Positions 24,094 through 35,979 of a DNA stretch of 64,000 nt are shown one piece after another. Under the pieces are notes generated by a model. It did no database searches and was not told where the DNA came from. It was given only the letters and a program-made list of their open reading frames with translations. The stretch is from Ophiostoma sp. CBS 140.51 (taxonomy: Eukaryota > Ascomycota > Sordariomycetes > Ophiostomatales > Ophiostomataceae): positions 1-64,000 of the forward strand of contig JANSLP010000102.1 in NCBI GenBank assembly GCA_029298735.1. Direction: 5' to 3'. How positions within the stretch are numbered: the first letter of the stretch is position 1; the number at the start of each line of letters is the position of its first letter. The position numbers were made by a program, and so were the translations under genes.

Positions 24094-25852
24094 GACTGCT
24101 GTAGGTGAAGCCGGAGGCAGTCCAGGTCTGTACTGGAGACTGCCGAATGCTGTTGAAGGCTCCGAGGGGGTCGTTGTTGAAGAGAACGTGGAAGTGCACG
24201 TGGCGGACAACAACGCGAGGATACTTGGGATAGAAAAAGAGGGCATGGCACGGCGTTTATTATGCGATTTCTCCCTTTTGGCTTTACGTTTTATGTTTAC
24301 TTTTCATTTCTTTTGACTTATCTCTTCCTTTTACTTTCCCCTTTTCTTTCTCTTCCCCCTATCCTCTCTACTTTAGTGTCACGCCGTCAAACGTCTCGCC
24401 TCCTTGTATTGTTTACGAAACCTCTCACATATATACGGCCGGGGAGTAAATGAGAATAGAGTTACAGCCTCTGGCTATGAATGATTTTCAAAAGAATATG
24501 AAGACATATACGTTGTAATATCTTCTTGAGCCTTGTCCGTATGACTGACCCCTGAAATCTGAAGTTGTTTACACGTCATTTGTGTTATATCACTACACTG
24601 ATATTCCGCTGCCTATCCTGTCTCCGAGTACAGTTCTGAATTCTTCCACCTTATCTTGACGACTGACACACGATATTCCATGCAGGGTTCGAGTATCTTC
24701 TTCCTTCCTGCTCCTCCTGCAAAGCAATTGTTTCTCTTTACCCTGTTAAGCAGGTGGGAACTCCGCTGTACGTGAGCCCCCTAGAGCCCCATCTGCCCCC
24801 CTAAAGCCCCTAAAGCCGCTAAGAAATCGTCGTACGCACGCTTTTTGTAGGCAACCTTATTTCTTTTGACAGATGGTGACGTTTCTGACTCTCTGAAGCT
24901 ATATACTAGACTTAAGCTCTACAATGCAATTTTTTTCTCAATAGCCAAAAGTAAGATGCGAACAATGAGTCTCTCTTTGGACGAAGCAATTGACACAGTA
25001 CAATGGCATCAATTGTCACTGCATGGACGCTTTCTTCTTACCAGCGGCCCATATCACCATATTTGGATCGTGGCTGTCGACATTGGCCGTGTCGCCGACG
25101 CAAGAAGAGAACTCTCACAAATAAATGCACAATTATTGCAACTCCTCGCCCCCGTGTTTTTGTGGTACGACATTTGACGAATGACGATGGCGAGCATTGG
25201 GTCGTTTCAATTGCTGTTCGTCCTTGCCGTCCTCTTCAGTGTGGCCCGCCGTAAGCTCGGGTCAACCAGTGCCTTGCGTGCCGATTGAGTGAGGTAGGAC
25301 GTAGGGAGGAGAGGGGGCCAGACGGTACCTTCTGTTTTTGGCAACTGGCAAAGCATTCTTTCCGGGGGAGGTATGTCAGGAAAACGAGGAAGGAAGCATG
25401 CGCAAGAATTAAATTCAAAATAAGAAGGAACCAGCTGTGAGGCGGGGTATGCACTGTCAAAAGTAAGCTGCACTTTCACTGTATATGCAGATTGCGTCGT
25501 TGTGTCGGATCTCGCCATCGTCCATCTCGCTGTGCTGACGCCGCGCAAACAAAGGGAGGGAAAAAAGTGTGGGTGGTCCAGGCAGACGCATTTCGGGCGC
25601 CGTCGTTGGCTGGCCCTGTTTTTCACTTGTTTTTACTGTGAGACCACTCACTGATAATTGATAATACATATTGACGGCAATTTCTTCTTCAATTTGATCT
25701 CATTCATCGATTGGCTTTCTTTGACATTCTTTGATTTTGTTGTTTTCAATTTCATCGCCATCACGACTGTCGCCATCGCCTTTTGTCGACTTCACCCATC
25801 AACCGATCGACGCACATCGACACCACACTAGCGACAACACTTTACTCTCAGT
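24094..25852. other. Intergenic region, no gene seen
   Basis: The first 350 bases are T-rich and fit a 3' untranslated region. Around 24770-24825 the word taaagcccc and variants recur. Small frames between 24866 and 25650 carry no recognisable features. The last 150 bases are C/T-rich and form the leader of the gene at 25853. Confidence 0.45.
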
Positions 25853-27601
25853 ATGGCTGCTGAAAACGAGCCTCTCTTGGTCGTGTACCAAAAGGGCGAA
25901 GTGCAGCCTCATATCGGCGACTTTGACACTGCCGGCCTCCACGAGTCCGCCCAAGATGTTTATCGGGCCGCCGCCGAGGCCCGCCGTCTCCGCCACCGCC
26001 GCAAAGTCCGCCGGTGCCACCATTTCTTGGCCTTGACTCTGCTGGTGGTCATTGGTCTGTATACCCGCTGGTTTGGCCTCTTCCACTTCTTCCGCAGCCA
26101 CAGCTGGGGCAACGACAACAACGACTTTGTCGGCCTCGGCTCGACACCCCTGGACGGACCCCTCGTCCTGCCCGACAGTTCGTTTTGCTCGGCCCACGGT
26201 ACGCCGCACGCGTACCCGGTCTCGTCGTACCCGCTCGCTTTTAACGGTGACCACGACTTGGTCATCCACCAGAACACGACGCGCCGTTGGGGACATCATC
26301 ATGGGAACGACGACAGCGATGACCATGACCACGACGACAACGACTACCGCTGGCGGCGTGTGCGCGTGACGGGCGAGGTTGTTGTCCGTCAGGTTGTTGG
26401 TGACAAGAAGCCGTCCATCGACGTCGAGGCACTGTCCAACGACAAGCGTATCCGCACGACGTACGTTTTCGACAAGGACGGCCAGCGTCTGCAAGTGATT
26501 GTCGACGACCGCATCTGGGTCGAAAAGGGCGAGTGGCAGAGTGGGCACGATGCGTGCCTCGTCGTGCGTGTCACTGTCTGGGTTCCGGAGGCCGCCAAGG
26601 AAAAGAGCAAAGAGCTCCATCTCAAGTCGCTCCACATTGGCGCCGTCCATCTGGGCGTGCAGTTGATTGACAACCTCGACTTGATTGTGGACGAGTCGGC
26701 CCGGCTGGCGTCGGTTGTGGGTAGTATCGTGGCGTCGCGTGCGCTGCCAGACGCCGAGGCAGCCTCCAAGAAGGACGAGAAGGTTGACTGCATGTCCATC
26801 GCCTTCGCGCCTGGCTACCGTTTCGAGGCGCCCGAGACGAGCGTCACCACGACGGCGAGCCCTATCCGCGGACCGTGGTCGCTGCTCGATAGTCTGCACA
26901 TCTTCTCCGTGTCGGGCTCCATCAGTGTAGCTGTTCGTCCTGAGGGCACTGCCGACGACCACAAGGACAAGGACCTGGCCGACGTGCGCATCGAGACTGT
27001 TTCGGGCAGCATCGGCTTTGAAGAGTTGAAGGAGGAGAAGGACGACAAGCCTGCGGCTCGCCCGCACCGTTTGTCGGTCGTCACTCGCTCGGGCACGGCT
27101 CACGGTTCCGGCACGTTTGCCCAAAGTGCCCGTCTGCACACCACGTCGGGCAACATTGCCTTTGCTCTCGCCCCGCACCGGCTTGCGGAGAACGCCAAGG
27201 ACGGTGACGACTACGTGCCCGCCCAGCTCGACACCGACACCGTCAGCGGCAAGACCGTCATCTACTTATTGAACGAAACGACGGACAACACTGCCGTTGA
27301 CTTTTTGGAGAGCACCCACCATGCCGTGTCTGGCTCTGTCGAGCTCCACTACCCAGCCTCGTGGGTTGGCGACATCCACCTCAAGACGGTCGCTGGTGGT
27401 TCGTTGGTTGTCGAGGGCAAGGGTGTGCATGTTGTCCCCGACGACAGCCCGCGCTGGCCGCCTCGGATTGGCCGCAAAGTCGATGCCATCAAGGAGGGCA
27501 CACGGGAGGAGGACCGCGATGATGACAAGAGTGAAGAGCACCGGTCGACGCTGAATGCAGACACTGTTAGTGGCCGTGTGAAGCTGTCGTTTCCTGAGTA
27601 G
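25853..27601 (+). CDS. Membrane-anchored DUF4097-like (putative adhesin fold) protein
   Basis: A single exon of 582 residues. A basic segment (EARRLRHRRKVRRC) precedes one hydrophobic stretch at about residues 57-72 (FLALTLLVVIGLYTRW), so a type II single-pass membrane protein with a long lumenal or extracellular part is predicted. That part contains short recurring beta-strand units with VSGS-type turns (HIFSVSGSISV, ETVSGSIGF, HTTSGNIAF, DTVSGKTVIY, HAVSGSVELHY, DTVSGRVKLSF). Such repeated (T/V)SG(S/N/R)I motifs are typical of the DUF4097 putative-adhesin beta-solenoid. A His/Asp-rich stretch at about residues 143-163 could bind metal. No function is known to me for the fungal members. The start ATG follows a C/T-rich leader. 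Confidence 0.75.
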   Translation: MAAENEPLLVVYQKGEVQPHIGDFDTAGLHESAQDVYRAAAEARRLRHRRKVRRCHHFLALTLLVVIGLYTRWFGLFHFFRSHSWGNDNNDFVGLGSTPLDGPLVLPDSSFCSAHGTPHAYPVSSYPLAFNGDHDLVIHQNTTRRWGHHHGNDDSDDHDHDDNDYRWRRVRVTGEVVVRQVVGDKKPSIDVEALSNDKRIRTTYVFDKDGQRLQVIVDDRIWVEKGEWQSGHDACLVVRVTVWVPEAAKEKSKELHLKSLHIGAVHLGVQLIDNLDLIVDESARLASVVGSIVASRALPDAEAASKKDEKVDCMSIAFAPGYRFEAPETSVTTTASPIRGPWSLLDSLHIFSVSGSISVAVRPEGTADDHKDKDLADVRIETVSGSIGFEELKEEKDDKPAARPHRLSVVTRSGTAHGSGTFAQSARLHTTSGNIAFALAPHRLAENAKDGDDYVPAQLDTDTVSGKTVIYLLNETTDNTAVDFLESTHHAVSGSVELHYPASWVGDIHLKTVAGGSLVVEGKGVHVVPDDSPRWPPRIGRKVDAIKEGTREEDRDDDKSEEHRSTLNADTVSGRVKLSFPE

Positions 27602-28089
27602 ACGAGCGTGGACGAGAAATACGGAAGTGAGGAGATACTTGTAATGATTTTACGGTCTTTTAATTCGCCTGCATAAATTGCATGACAGGATAGTATGTTG
27701 ATTTGATTTAATAAAAGCGTTTCTTTTGTTTGACCATCTAATTTTAACTTTAATTTCAGTTTCATTCATTCGTCACTGGTATAGACACTCCTATGGATTG
27801 AGTAAAAACAATATGGACAAGAAGGGTGGTAGAGAGAAAGAAAAAAGGGGAGAGTAGTCTATGATATGTATGTATAATGCCTTGATGCAACCAGCCCAGA
27901 AACGAAGAGATAAGGGAAATAACAAGTAGATGGAGAAAGAACAGTGCATATGTAAACAAAGCAGAAGAAATAAACACAAAGGAAAGGGGGTAACAGATAT
28001 CAGTTTGATTTTCGTGCCATCACTTTGGCTCAACTTCGACACCACCAGCAACTCCCACCAACTCGTCCTCACACAGCACCTCACCCTCT
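27602..28089. other. Convergent 3' regions
   Basis: AT-rich sequence between two converging stops. It contains AATAAA-like words (for example near 27710) on the plus strand but no coding frame I can support. Confidence 0.5.
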
Positions 28090-29505
28090 CTACACACGCC
28101 CAAAGAGACCCTGCTTGGAATCCCTCTTGCCAGAAAAGGCAATAAAACCACCCACCAGACACATCACACCACTGAAGATCGTCAGGGGCATGTACGTCGA
28201 GTAGTGGTGCAGCAGCTGGCCGTTAATGGGCGGACCAATCAGCACAGCAATCGACGCCGCACCCAAGCCCATGCCCAAGTACGTGCCCATGTTGCGCGGG
28301 TCGTCGGTGCAAATGGAAATGGCCGCCGAGGCGCCCGAGACAATTGTGCCCGAGGCGAAGCCGAACGCAATGGCCCACACCACCAGACCGGCCGTGGTGT
28401 GGGCACGCTCGAGCGTCAGAATAATAATGCCCGTGCCGACACCGCCGGCCGCCAGAACATTGATTCGCCCCAACTTGTCGGCCAGAATGCCGGGGATGAT
28501 ACGACCGAAGGTCGACGCGGCATTGACAATGGCGAGCAGGTACGAGGCCAGCGTGGTGTCCATGCCTTGCGTGACGGCATAGCTGGGCAAGAAGAAGAGC
28601 GGCGTGAACAGGCCCATAAACAAAAAGAACATGGCCAGGACAATGGAGATGTAGTTGACCTGCTTGAAGGCGGACCACACGAAAAACTGGGTGGTGCGAG
28701 GCGGCAAGCGGGGGCGCACCGTCAAACACGAAATGCCGAGCGAGAAGAGCATCACAAAGCCAATGATGCGCACAGCCCAGCCAAAGCTCAAATGGGACGA
28801 CACCACGGGATCGTTGAGCATTCGGCTCAGAGCAATGGGGAACACGACACCGCCCACCGAAGAACCGGCCACAGCCACTCCCAAAGCGGCGGCACGCTTC
28901 TTGTCGAAAAACTGCATCACGGCCGCCATGGCCGGGAACTGCATCATACCCGTGGCGATGCCCAACAAGATGCCCTGGGCGAGCAAAAACTGGTAGTACT
29001 CGTGGCACAGGCTAATCATCATAGTGGCAAAGACACAGAGGATGGTGGCCGGGCGGATCAGCCAGGAGCCGTAGCGGTCAAAGAGCGGACCGCTGATGGA
29101 ACCGGCCACAAACTGGAAAAAGGCCGTGCAGCTGCCGATCCAAGCAATGGTGTCGGCGCTCTTGTCGGAGAGCTGGTGCGTAATGTAGTATTCCTGGAAG
29201 ACACCGAACGAGTTGGCGAAACCGAGAGCGGCAAAGGTGATGAAACCGGCGCCAATGGCCACGGACCAGGCTCGCCAGCCGCCGTCGGGCGCGGGGCCAA
29301 ACTCGGCAAAGGGCGACTCGGCAGCGGCAGCATCCTTTTCGGGGTCAGCCGAGTTGGCAGTGTCAGGAGTCTTTTCTGTATCCTTGTCGAGGTTGGCGGC
29401 ATTGTTGTCGAGTTCTCTTGAAGCCTCCATGTTGGTGTCGAGAGTGGTCTCGTCGGCCGAGTGGTGGCTGTCGTCAAACGGCAGCGTCTTCTTGTCGTCG
29501 GACAT
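28090..29505 (-). CDS. MFS transporter, monocarboxylate-porter (MCT/Mch) type
   Basis: A single exon of 471 residues starting MSDDKKTLPFDD. After about 75 hydrophilic, acidic residues comes the family hallmark PDGGWRAW at the beginning of the first transmembrane helix, then about twelve hydrophobic helices, including the loop motif SGPLFDRYGSW and the second-half ADKLGRINVL. This is the layout of fungal MCT-like porters, which move monocarboxylates, riboflavin or metabolites across the plasma membrane; the substrate is not evident. It is transcribed divergently from the Zn2Cys6 factor at 30427, separated by 0.9 kb, so co-regulation is possible but not shown. No introns are needed. Confidence 0.88.
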   Translation of the reverse strand: MSDDKKTLPFDDSHHSADETTLDTNMEASRELDNNAANLDKDTEKTPDTANSADPEKDAAAAESPFAEFGPAPDGGWRAWSVAIGAGFITFAALGFANSFGVFQEYYITHQLSDKSADTIAWIGSCTAFFQFVAGSISGPLFDRYGSWLIRPATILCVFATMMISLCHEYYQFLLAQGILLGIATGMMQFPAMAAVMQFFDKKRAAALGVAVAGSSVGGVVFPIALSRMLNDPVVSSHLSFGWAVRIIGFVMLFSLGISCLTVRPRLPPRTTQFFVWSAFKQVNYISIVLAMFFLFMGLFTPLFFLPSYAVTQGMDTTLASYLLAIVNAASTFGRIIPGILADKLGRINVLAAGGVGTGIIILTLERAHTTAGLVVWAIAFGFASGTIVSGASAAISICTDDPRNMGTYLGMGLGAASIAVLIGPPINGQLLHHYSTYMPLTIFSGVMCLVGGFIAFSGKRDSKQGLFGRV

Positions 29506-30426
29506 GGTGGGGGGGGGTTGTTGTATGGAGGAAGTAAATCAAGTTGATGAAGCTGCGTGATAGAGACGAGTACCAACACAAAGACAAGGCTGCTTCCGAA
29601 AGGAAGTACGGGACCTAGATATAGATCAAGCCACGACCGGATGAAGGACTTGAAAGAAATAAAAGGAGATAATAAAAAAAGAACAAGACAAGACTCTGTC
29701 GAGGAGAAAGACGGAGATTGACAGGGAATGATAACTGTCACCCGTTTTTCTTTCTTTTCTCCTCTTAGTTTTCATTTCCATTCGCCTGCCAGCATAAAAC
29801 CGACTACGACACTGACAAAAAGTGTTATTTCCCCTCAAAACCTTGCATGATGCGGTCGCGTTTGCCGCGTTACTGTCCATGCGCAACGGCGACTGCGGCG
29901 TGATGGAGACGAAAGAAAGAAGGGTTACAGGGAGTCAAAGTCGGCCTCGGGTGAAAGACCCACTTTAATCAGTGTAAGTGAGAGTAGCCAATCACAGCTC
30001 ACAAAAGACGGACTCGGCAAATCCGGACCGTTGCTTACCCTTCTTATCCCCGACTTTTTGGCCCCTTGTTTCTTCTCTTCCAGGCAAAAACCTGATAAAG
30101 TCGGCAAATTCCTTCAATCCTTCAATCGGTCGGCCGACCTTTCCCTCTTGTTCGGCCTTATCTCCTTGTATTGGGAACCTCTTAAAAGTGAAATGCCCGC
30201 CCTCTGCGATGCAAAAACGCGGACCAGACTCTCGAGACCGATTTCTCTTTCTTTTTGTTTTGAGTACTTCGATTCTCGGATGCAACACTTATCCTCTTCT
30301 TCTTGTCACTGAGATCTCATTTGGTGTTGAACCGCTTTACAGGGTGCTCATACGCTGTACTCCAAAGCCACCACACCACACCACGCCACCAGCCGTACAG
30401 CCCTGCCAATGGGCCTCCAAAATACG
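29506..30426. promoter_or_regulatory. Divergent region between MFS transporter and Zn2Cys6 factor
   Basis: The 0.9 kb between two outward-facing ATGs contains A-rich leader sequence next to the transporter (C/T-rich on its own strand) and no supportable coding frame. It probably holds both promoters. Confidence 0.5.
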
Positions 30427-33400
30427 ATGGCCGAGCCCGAAGTCCGTCGCCGAAGAAGGCCAGCAGTGTAAGTTGAGATGAAAGAGGGGGCGTATTACTG
30501 TACAAGAGAGTACAATATTGTCCCTACCCACCATGCCCGTACTGACAGCTACAGCTCCTGCACGCTGTGCCGCCGGCGCAAGATTCGCTGCAACCGCGAA
30601 CAGCCTTGCAGCAACTGCTTGAGGGCGCGCAAGAATGTCGCCTGTGTCTATGAAGAGCTGCCGCCGTTGCCGGGAGCTGCCCCAGCGGCAGGACAGCTGG
30701 CAACACCGCCGACAGCTTTGTCGACATCCTCGTCGACGGCATCCATTGTCAATGATGTGACGGATGTCTCTGATTCGGGTCGTCCTCGTGAACGACAGCC
30801 CATCCACAACGAGGGCATCGTCTTTCGTAATGCCTTGCACCAACAGACGCCGACATCGGCGTCAACATCAAACAACAGTATCATCGACGGCCTGCAGCCT
30901 CGTCCACCACCGACTGGAACATCAGTCAACTCGGCCGTGTTTGGATTGACAGGACTGACTGTCGCTGACATTTCTCCGAGCGGTGGTGGTGGTACTGCCA
31001 ATGCTTCTGGCGCTTCTGGTACCTCTGGAAAAACATCGGCTCCCACGACGGTGCCTACAACGGCCGAGCACTCACCCTTTGACCATGAAAACGTCATGGG
31101 TCTGCCCGAGTTTAATGCATATGACAGTGCTGCCCACGAAGCCGGCCAGGCTCGCCAGGCTCGTCAGGCGCGTCAATCTCATCATTCACGCCGTTCACAA
31201 CACTCTCACTCGTCACCTGAAGAGGTGCAGTCCATGCAGCAGCGGATCCGCCACTTGGAGGCCCAGCTCAATATTGAGAGACGGCAGCAGGACAACAACC
31301 ATCCACAGCGCCAGACACGAGACAACCACAGAGACAGTCACCGCTTCCATGACCACCATCGTCGTGATCCTCATGACGACATTCCGGCACCCAATCTGCC
31401 ACACATGGTCGTGAACGAGGCGGCCGGCGATGGTCCTATGGCCTACTTGACCATTGAAGACCCTCCACCGATGTCCTCATGGTCGTACAACTCGCGCCAC
31501 TCCCGCCGTTCACGCAGACACTACCGTTCACATCGTTCTCATGGTCGGCACCGGTCGTCCCGCTGGTCCCGTTCTCGTTCTCGATCTCGATCGCACTTGC
31601 GTTCACGCTCTCGTTCGCGGTCGACGTCTCGTCAGCGGCATGGTGGTGGTGGTCGGTTGTATCGATATGCGTCTCGTCGGTCATTATCGCCCCGTTCGCG
31701 TTCGCAGACGCCCAGGTCTCGGTCGCCTCGTCGATCATACCGTCGTTCGCGTTCTCGTTCTCGATCACAGTCGCTTGACTCATCTCTCCATGGTTCTCGG
31801 TCACCATCACCACAGCACCGCAGATACCATGGACATGGGCGCCGTCACCACTCCCGCACCCATTCCTACTCGCACGACCCTCACAGCTCGCATGGCGGGT
31901 CGGCTACACTCACACCCGGCAACCCGTTGAGTGACCGCGGCAAACACCACCTCTGCTTCTCCAACAAGGAGTTTGAAAATGCGAACAATGAGCTTGTCGA
32001 TGAGAATAACAATCTTTTGACCACCACCAATCTGGTGGCTGCTGCCACCGCCGGTGACCGCCCGGTCACGCCCTCGGTCGTCAACTGGCCTACTAAGCCG
32101 AGCTCCATTGCCGGCGATTTCTTTGTGTCCACGCGCGGCAAGAGTTTTGGTCCCCGCGAACGTGAGCGCCGCATGCATATGACTAGCAGGAGTGTTATGC
32201 ACAAGACGCGCCTATTTGGTCAGAGCCACTGGGTCAACAGCATTGTCGGGTTTCGCGATATTTTTGAAATGATCGACCCGCTGGTGACGGACAGCACGGC
32301 CTCAAAAGTCTTTGTCGACATGCAGCGCCTCAAGCACATGGGCCGCATCATCAAAGCCCTCAGGGTCGGCCCGGCCTGGCTGCCACCGTCGGTTGGTCTC
32401 CAAGAATCGTATGGATTGCCGCCCCGCGAACTCGCCGACGAGCTCGTCGAGTGCTACCTGCGCAGCACTGAGAGTGTCTACCGTATTCTGCACGTGCCCA
32501 TGTTCCGCCGCGAATATGAGGCTCTGTGGCAGGCCTTGGGTGCCGGTAACCCCTTGACAAAAGCCGACATGGCGTTCTTGGTGCAGCTCAAGCTTGTCCT
32601 GGCCATTGGCTTTGCTACCCATCGCGACCATATTGCCCTCCGCACCCGCGCCGTGCGCTGGTTCTATGCCGCCCAGGCCTGGTTCGCCGAGCCCGAGTAC
32701 AAGGCCCATCTGACCATGCAGGTGCTGCAGATCCATATGCTGCTGCTGTTTGCACGTGAAGCCACTGGTATTGGTGGTGCCCTCATCTGGATTTCGGTGG
32801 GTGATCTTGTGCGGTCGGCCGTGTATATGGGCCTGCACCGCGACCCGGACCGGCTGCCTAAACGCATGAGCCGTCTAGCCGCCGAGATGCGTCGTCGCTT
32901 GTGGAACACCATTCTAGAGCTTGTTGTCGCCTCGAGCCTCGATGCTGGTGGACCGGCCATGTTGTCCGTGACAGACTTTGACGCCCGCCCGCCCAGTAAC
33001 ATTGACGACGAGGCCCTCGAAGAGAGCGTGCTGGCCGAGACGGCTGCGGCCAAGGCGGCTGCCAATACCGGTAATGGTGGTGCTGCCAAAGCCTCACTGG
33101 CGGCAACAGGAAAACACTCGCTTCAACGTCTAAGTGGCCTCGAGTCGGCTAATATCACGGTCACCCAGAAAGCTGATCCCCGCGCTGCGCCCAACAACTG
33201 GGCTAAAGAGATTTATGTTGATGACGGCGCCGGTATGCGCGGTGTACCCGAGCCCGCATCAGCGGCCGAGCTGCTTGAGCAGGAGAAACGTGGTGATGGC
33301 GAGTGGCTCAGCAGTGGCGTGGGCGTCAACAAGATGGACCGTCTTGGAGATGACAGCAATGGACGTTTAGGCTGGCAAAAGAAGGTCTATGTCGAAGAGA

Positions 33401-34962
33401 GGGAGAGAGAGAGAGGTACATCGCGTCCGCGTGAGCCACCGCCACAAATTTGCGTTGGTTTGCGAAATGCGCGTGATGATACACCCCAGGGCCGGCCCGG
33501 CGATGGCGACGAAGACAAAAAGTCAGACAAGAATGGCGGTGCCTCCCGTTCTGCTGTGGCCAATGCCGACTACTCGCCTGGTGCGCCTCGACCTTCGCAC
33601 AAGTTCACTAGCATGTCGGTGGCTGTCGCTCTGCGCAAGACGCTGCCTTTGCGACTGGCCATTTGCAAGTTTTTGAATGACATGGGTCTGCCAGGCACGT
33701 ATGCTGACACCCTGCGCCTCGACAGCCAGTTCCGCATGGCCTTCCGTGAGCTGTTTGACACCTTGCAAGAGTACAATGCGGCATCAAAAGCAGACCAGCC
33801 GCCCTCACCGGCACGCTGTACAGAAGATGATCCTGAGTCTGCCCCCTCGCCGCCACGGCCTATGCTCGACCACTATGCAGTCTCCGTGTTGCGCCTCATC
33901 ATGCGGCACTACCTGCTGTGCCTGCACATTCCATTCTTTGGTGCCTCTATGCAGGAAGACAAGGCCTATGCTTACTCGCGCCGTGTTGTCGGTGATACAG
34001 CAGTACGCGTCTGGCACACCTGTTGCCCGGGTATCGTGGACACGAGCATCTCCACCATTGACGCCGCTGACTTTGCCGCCGATGAAGCTCGCCAGGCGCA
34101 AGCAAACTCGTCGTCTGCGACTCCAAAGCCTGGCCGAACATTTGTCGACCCCGCTCTCCTCCGCCAGACCATGCTCGGTGCCGGTGCTTTGCGGCGTCTG
34201 GCTATGCAGGCTAGTTTGTTGGTCGCCGCTGAGGCCAAGTTCCAGCTCGTGGAAGACGACACCGATACGGCCGCAACGCCAGGTGATCCCACAACCGGTG
34301 GCCGCGCTCCTATCCGTCCAGACTTGTTGGCCATCATCGAGGCCGCCTCGCACTGGTGCCTCCGCAGTATTGAGGCCGGCGAGACCAACTTCAAGGGCTA
34401 TCTGCTGTGGAGACTGATCGAAAAGCAGCTCGACGGCATGCGTCGTGGCATGATGGCAGCGCCCACGGCCACGGCTGCTTCACGCACGAATTTGGCCCGC
34501 GAGCTCGTCCAGGGCGCCGAAGAAGCCGAGCAGCTGTGCATGCCGATTTTGGAGGGCATGATGTCCCGGGGTATCCAGGAAGCTGCTGCGTCGGCGTCGT
34601 CGACGGGTGGTGGTGTGTGCGGTCCGGGCACCGAAGTTCATAACTTGATTCGTATGTGCCGCATCGAAGACTGTTCATGCCAGAGCATGTATCGACAGCA
34701 TCTGCAGCAGCAGCAGGAGCAGCAGCAGCAACAGGCGCTCGAAGCGGCACAGCTGGCCGAGCAGCAACAGCAGCTGCAAAACATGTCCACACAGGCACCG
34801 TTCATGCCTGGCATTCAGCCGTCAATGGATCCCATGTCAATGGACTTTACCGTTGACAATTGGGAATTCATCATGCCGGACGCGCAGTCGCTCAATATCG
34901 GTAGTGGCGAGCCGTTGAGCTGGCTGTTCAACGGCGAGTCAACTCAGGGAATACTGTGGTAG
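30427..34962 (+). CDS. Zn2Cys6 transcription factor with fungal-specific domain and an SR-like region
   Basis: Two exons: a 41-base first exon (30427-30467, starting MAEPEVRRRRRPAV), an 87-base intron (GTAAGT donor, CTGAC branch, CTACAG acceptor) and 30555-34962, giving 1482 residues. This start completes the classic basic run before the zinc cluster, with Cys16, Cys19, Cys26, Cys32, Cys35 and Cys44 in CX2CX6CX5CX2CX8C spacing. A later in-frame ATG at 30478 would read through the intron and replace the normal N-terminus. Residues of about 320-460 form a dense Arg-Ser repeat region like that of SR splicing proteins, followed by a fungal_trans-type helical domain (about residues 600-850, with VYRILHVPMFRREYEALW and AVYMGLHRDPDRLPK). 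The C-terminus is Gln-rich. It is a nuclear DNA-binding regulator with unknown targets. The neighbouring divergent MFS gene is a candidate. Confidence 0.9.
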
Positions 34963-35979
34963 TGCGGTGATGTGGTGGGAGTGGTGGTGGCCAGTAATCG
35001 AATATAGATAGATAGATACCCTCTTGTTGTATGATAGAATACTTAGACTCCTTTTTGTTATCATTTTTGAGCCCCTTTTCACAATGTTTGATTCCTGACT
35101 TTCGCACCTTCCTTGACCTCAACGACGATCCCGAGCAGTGATTCCAGTAAGGTACCTTGGCCCATTGCACTTTCTCCTTTTAGCATACACCAACCACCGT
35201 TTGGGCGGATCGCAGCGCCTTAATTCCGTCCGCCAGAAGCGCTCAATGGTGGTGTGCACCCACCAAAAAGTACAAAACAGTGACAGAAAAAAGGCACACC
35301 ACACAGGGGTCAGCAGGGAAATAGTGGGTCCTTTCGCTTGCTATTGTCGCTTCCTTTTGTCACTTCTCTCTGCACTGTGGCCGGGGACACTAAACCGTTT
35401 CCCACGTTTTTAGTGGAGCCCTTTTTGGGCCCTTTCCCAGCCTGGCCGTGTCGCTCCTTCCCCCGCACCCACGGGCGAACCACACCCTTGCGCAAGCTTC
35501 CCAACAAGTAGGAAAGAGGCGCACCAGTACACCCCACCTGCGCCTTCCCACACTACGACAGAACTACCTCGACAGAACTACGACGCACTGTCTCCTGCCT
35601 CTTCTGGGCCGTTCTGCAGCGGACCTGCGACGTTCGACCTCCTCTTTCGACTGTCTCCTTCCTCTCCTCTTTCTCCCACTCTTTTTGTCTTCTCTCTTCT
35701 CTCTTTTCTCTTCTCTCCTCATTCTCACCATCTCACGTCTTGTTCGACAACACCCCGAGCGCATTGCTGGCATTCCGCTCCGATAAGCGACCATCCTCCG
35801 AAACCGCGCAATTATCGATTTGTCGGTCTTTTTTCGTCCCATTCCCCGGCGTTGGCGGACCCCCTCCTCCTTCTGGGCGGCCAGTCGGCCACCTCGACCT
35901 TTCTTCTTTTCAGAATCCTCTTCTAATTTTGGCCCGACCCTCTCGACGACATCTCACCACCTGAGCTCCCACATCCGCC
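34963..35979. other. Intergenic region, promoter of the WD40 gene
   Basis: About 1 kb. The right half is strongly C/T-rich on the plus strand (a pure CT tract lies at about 35680-35725) and leads into the ATG at 35980. No coding frame is supportable. Confidence 0.5.

Noticed and set aside
24691..24702. GGTTCGAGT word like a tRNA B box
   Set aside because: No A box, acceptor stem or cloverleaf pairing could be found around it.
25799..27178. 459-codon minus-strand open frame
   Set aside because: It is antisense to the DUF4097-like gene, whose plus frame has a membrane helix and repeated VSG motifs.
28204..29421. 405-codon plus-strand open frame
   Set aside because: It is antisense to the MFS transporter, whose frame has twelve helices and the PDGGW motif.
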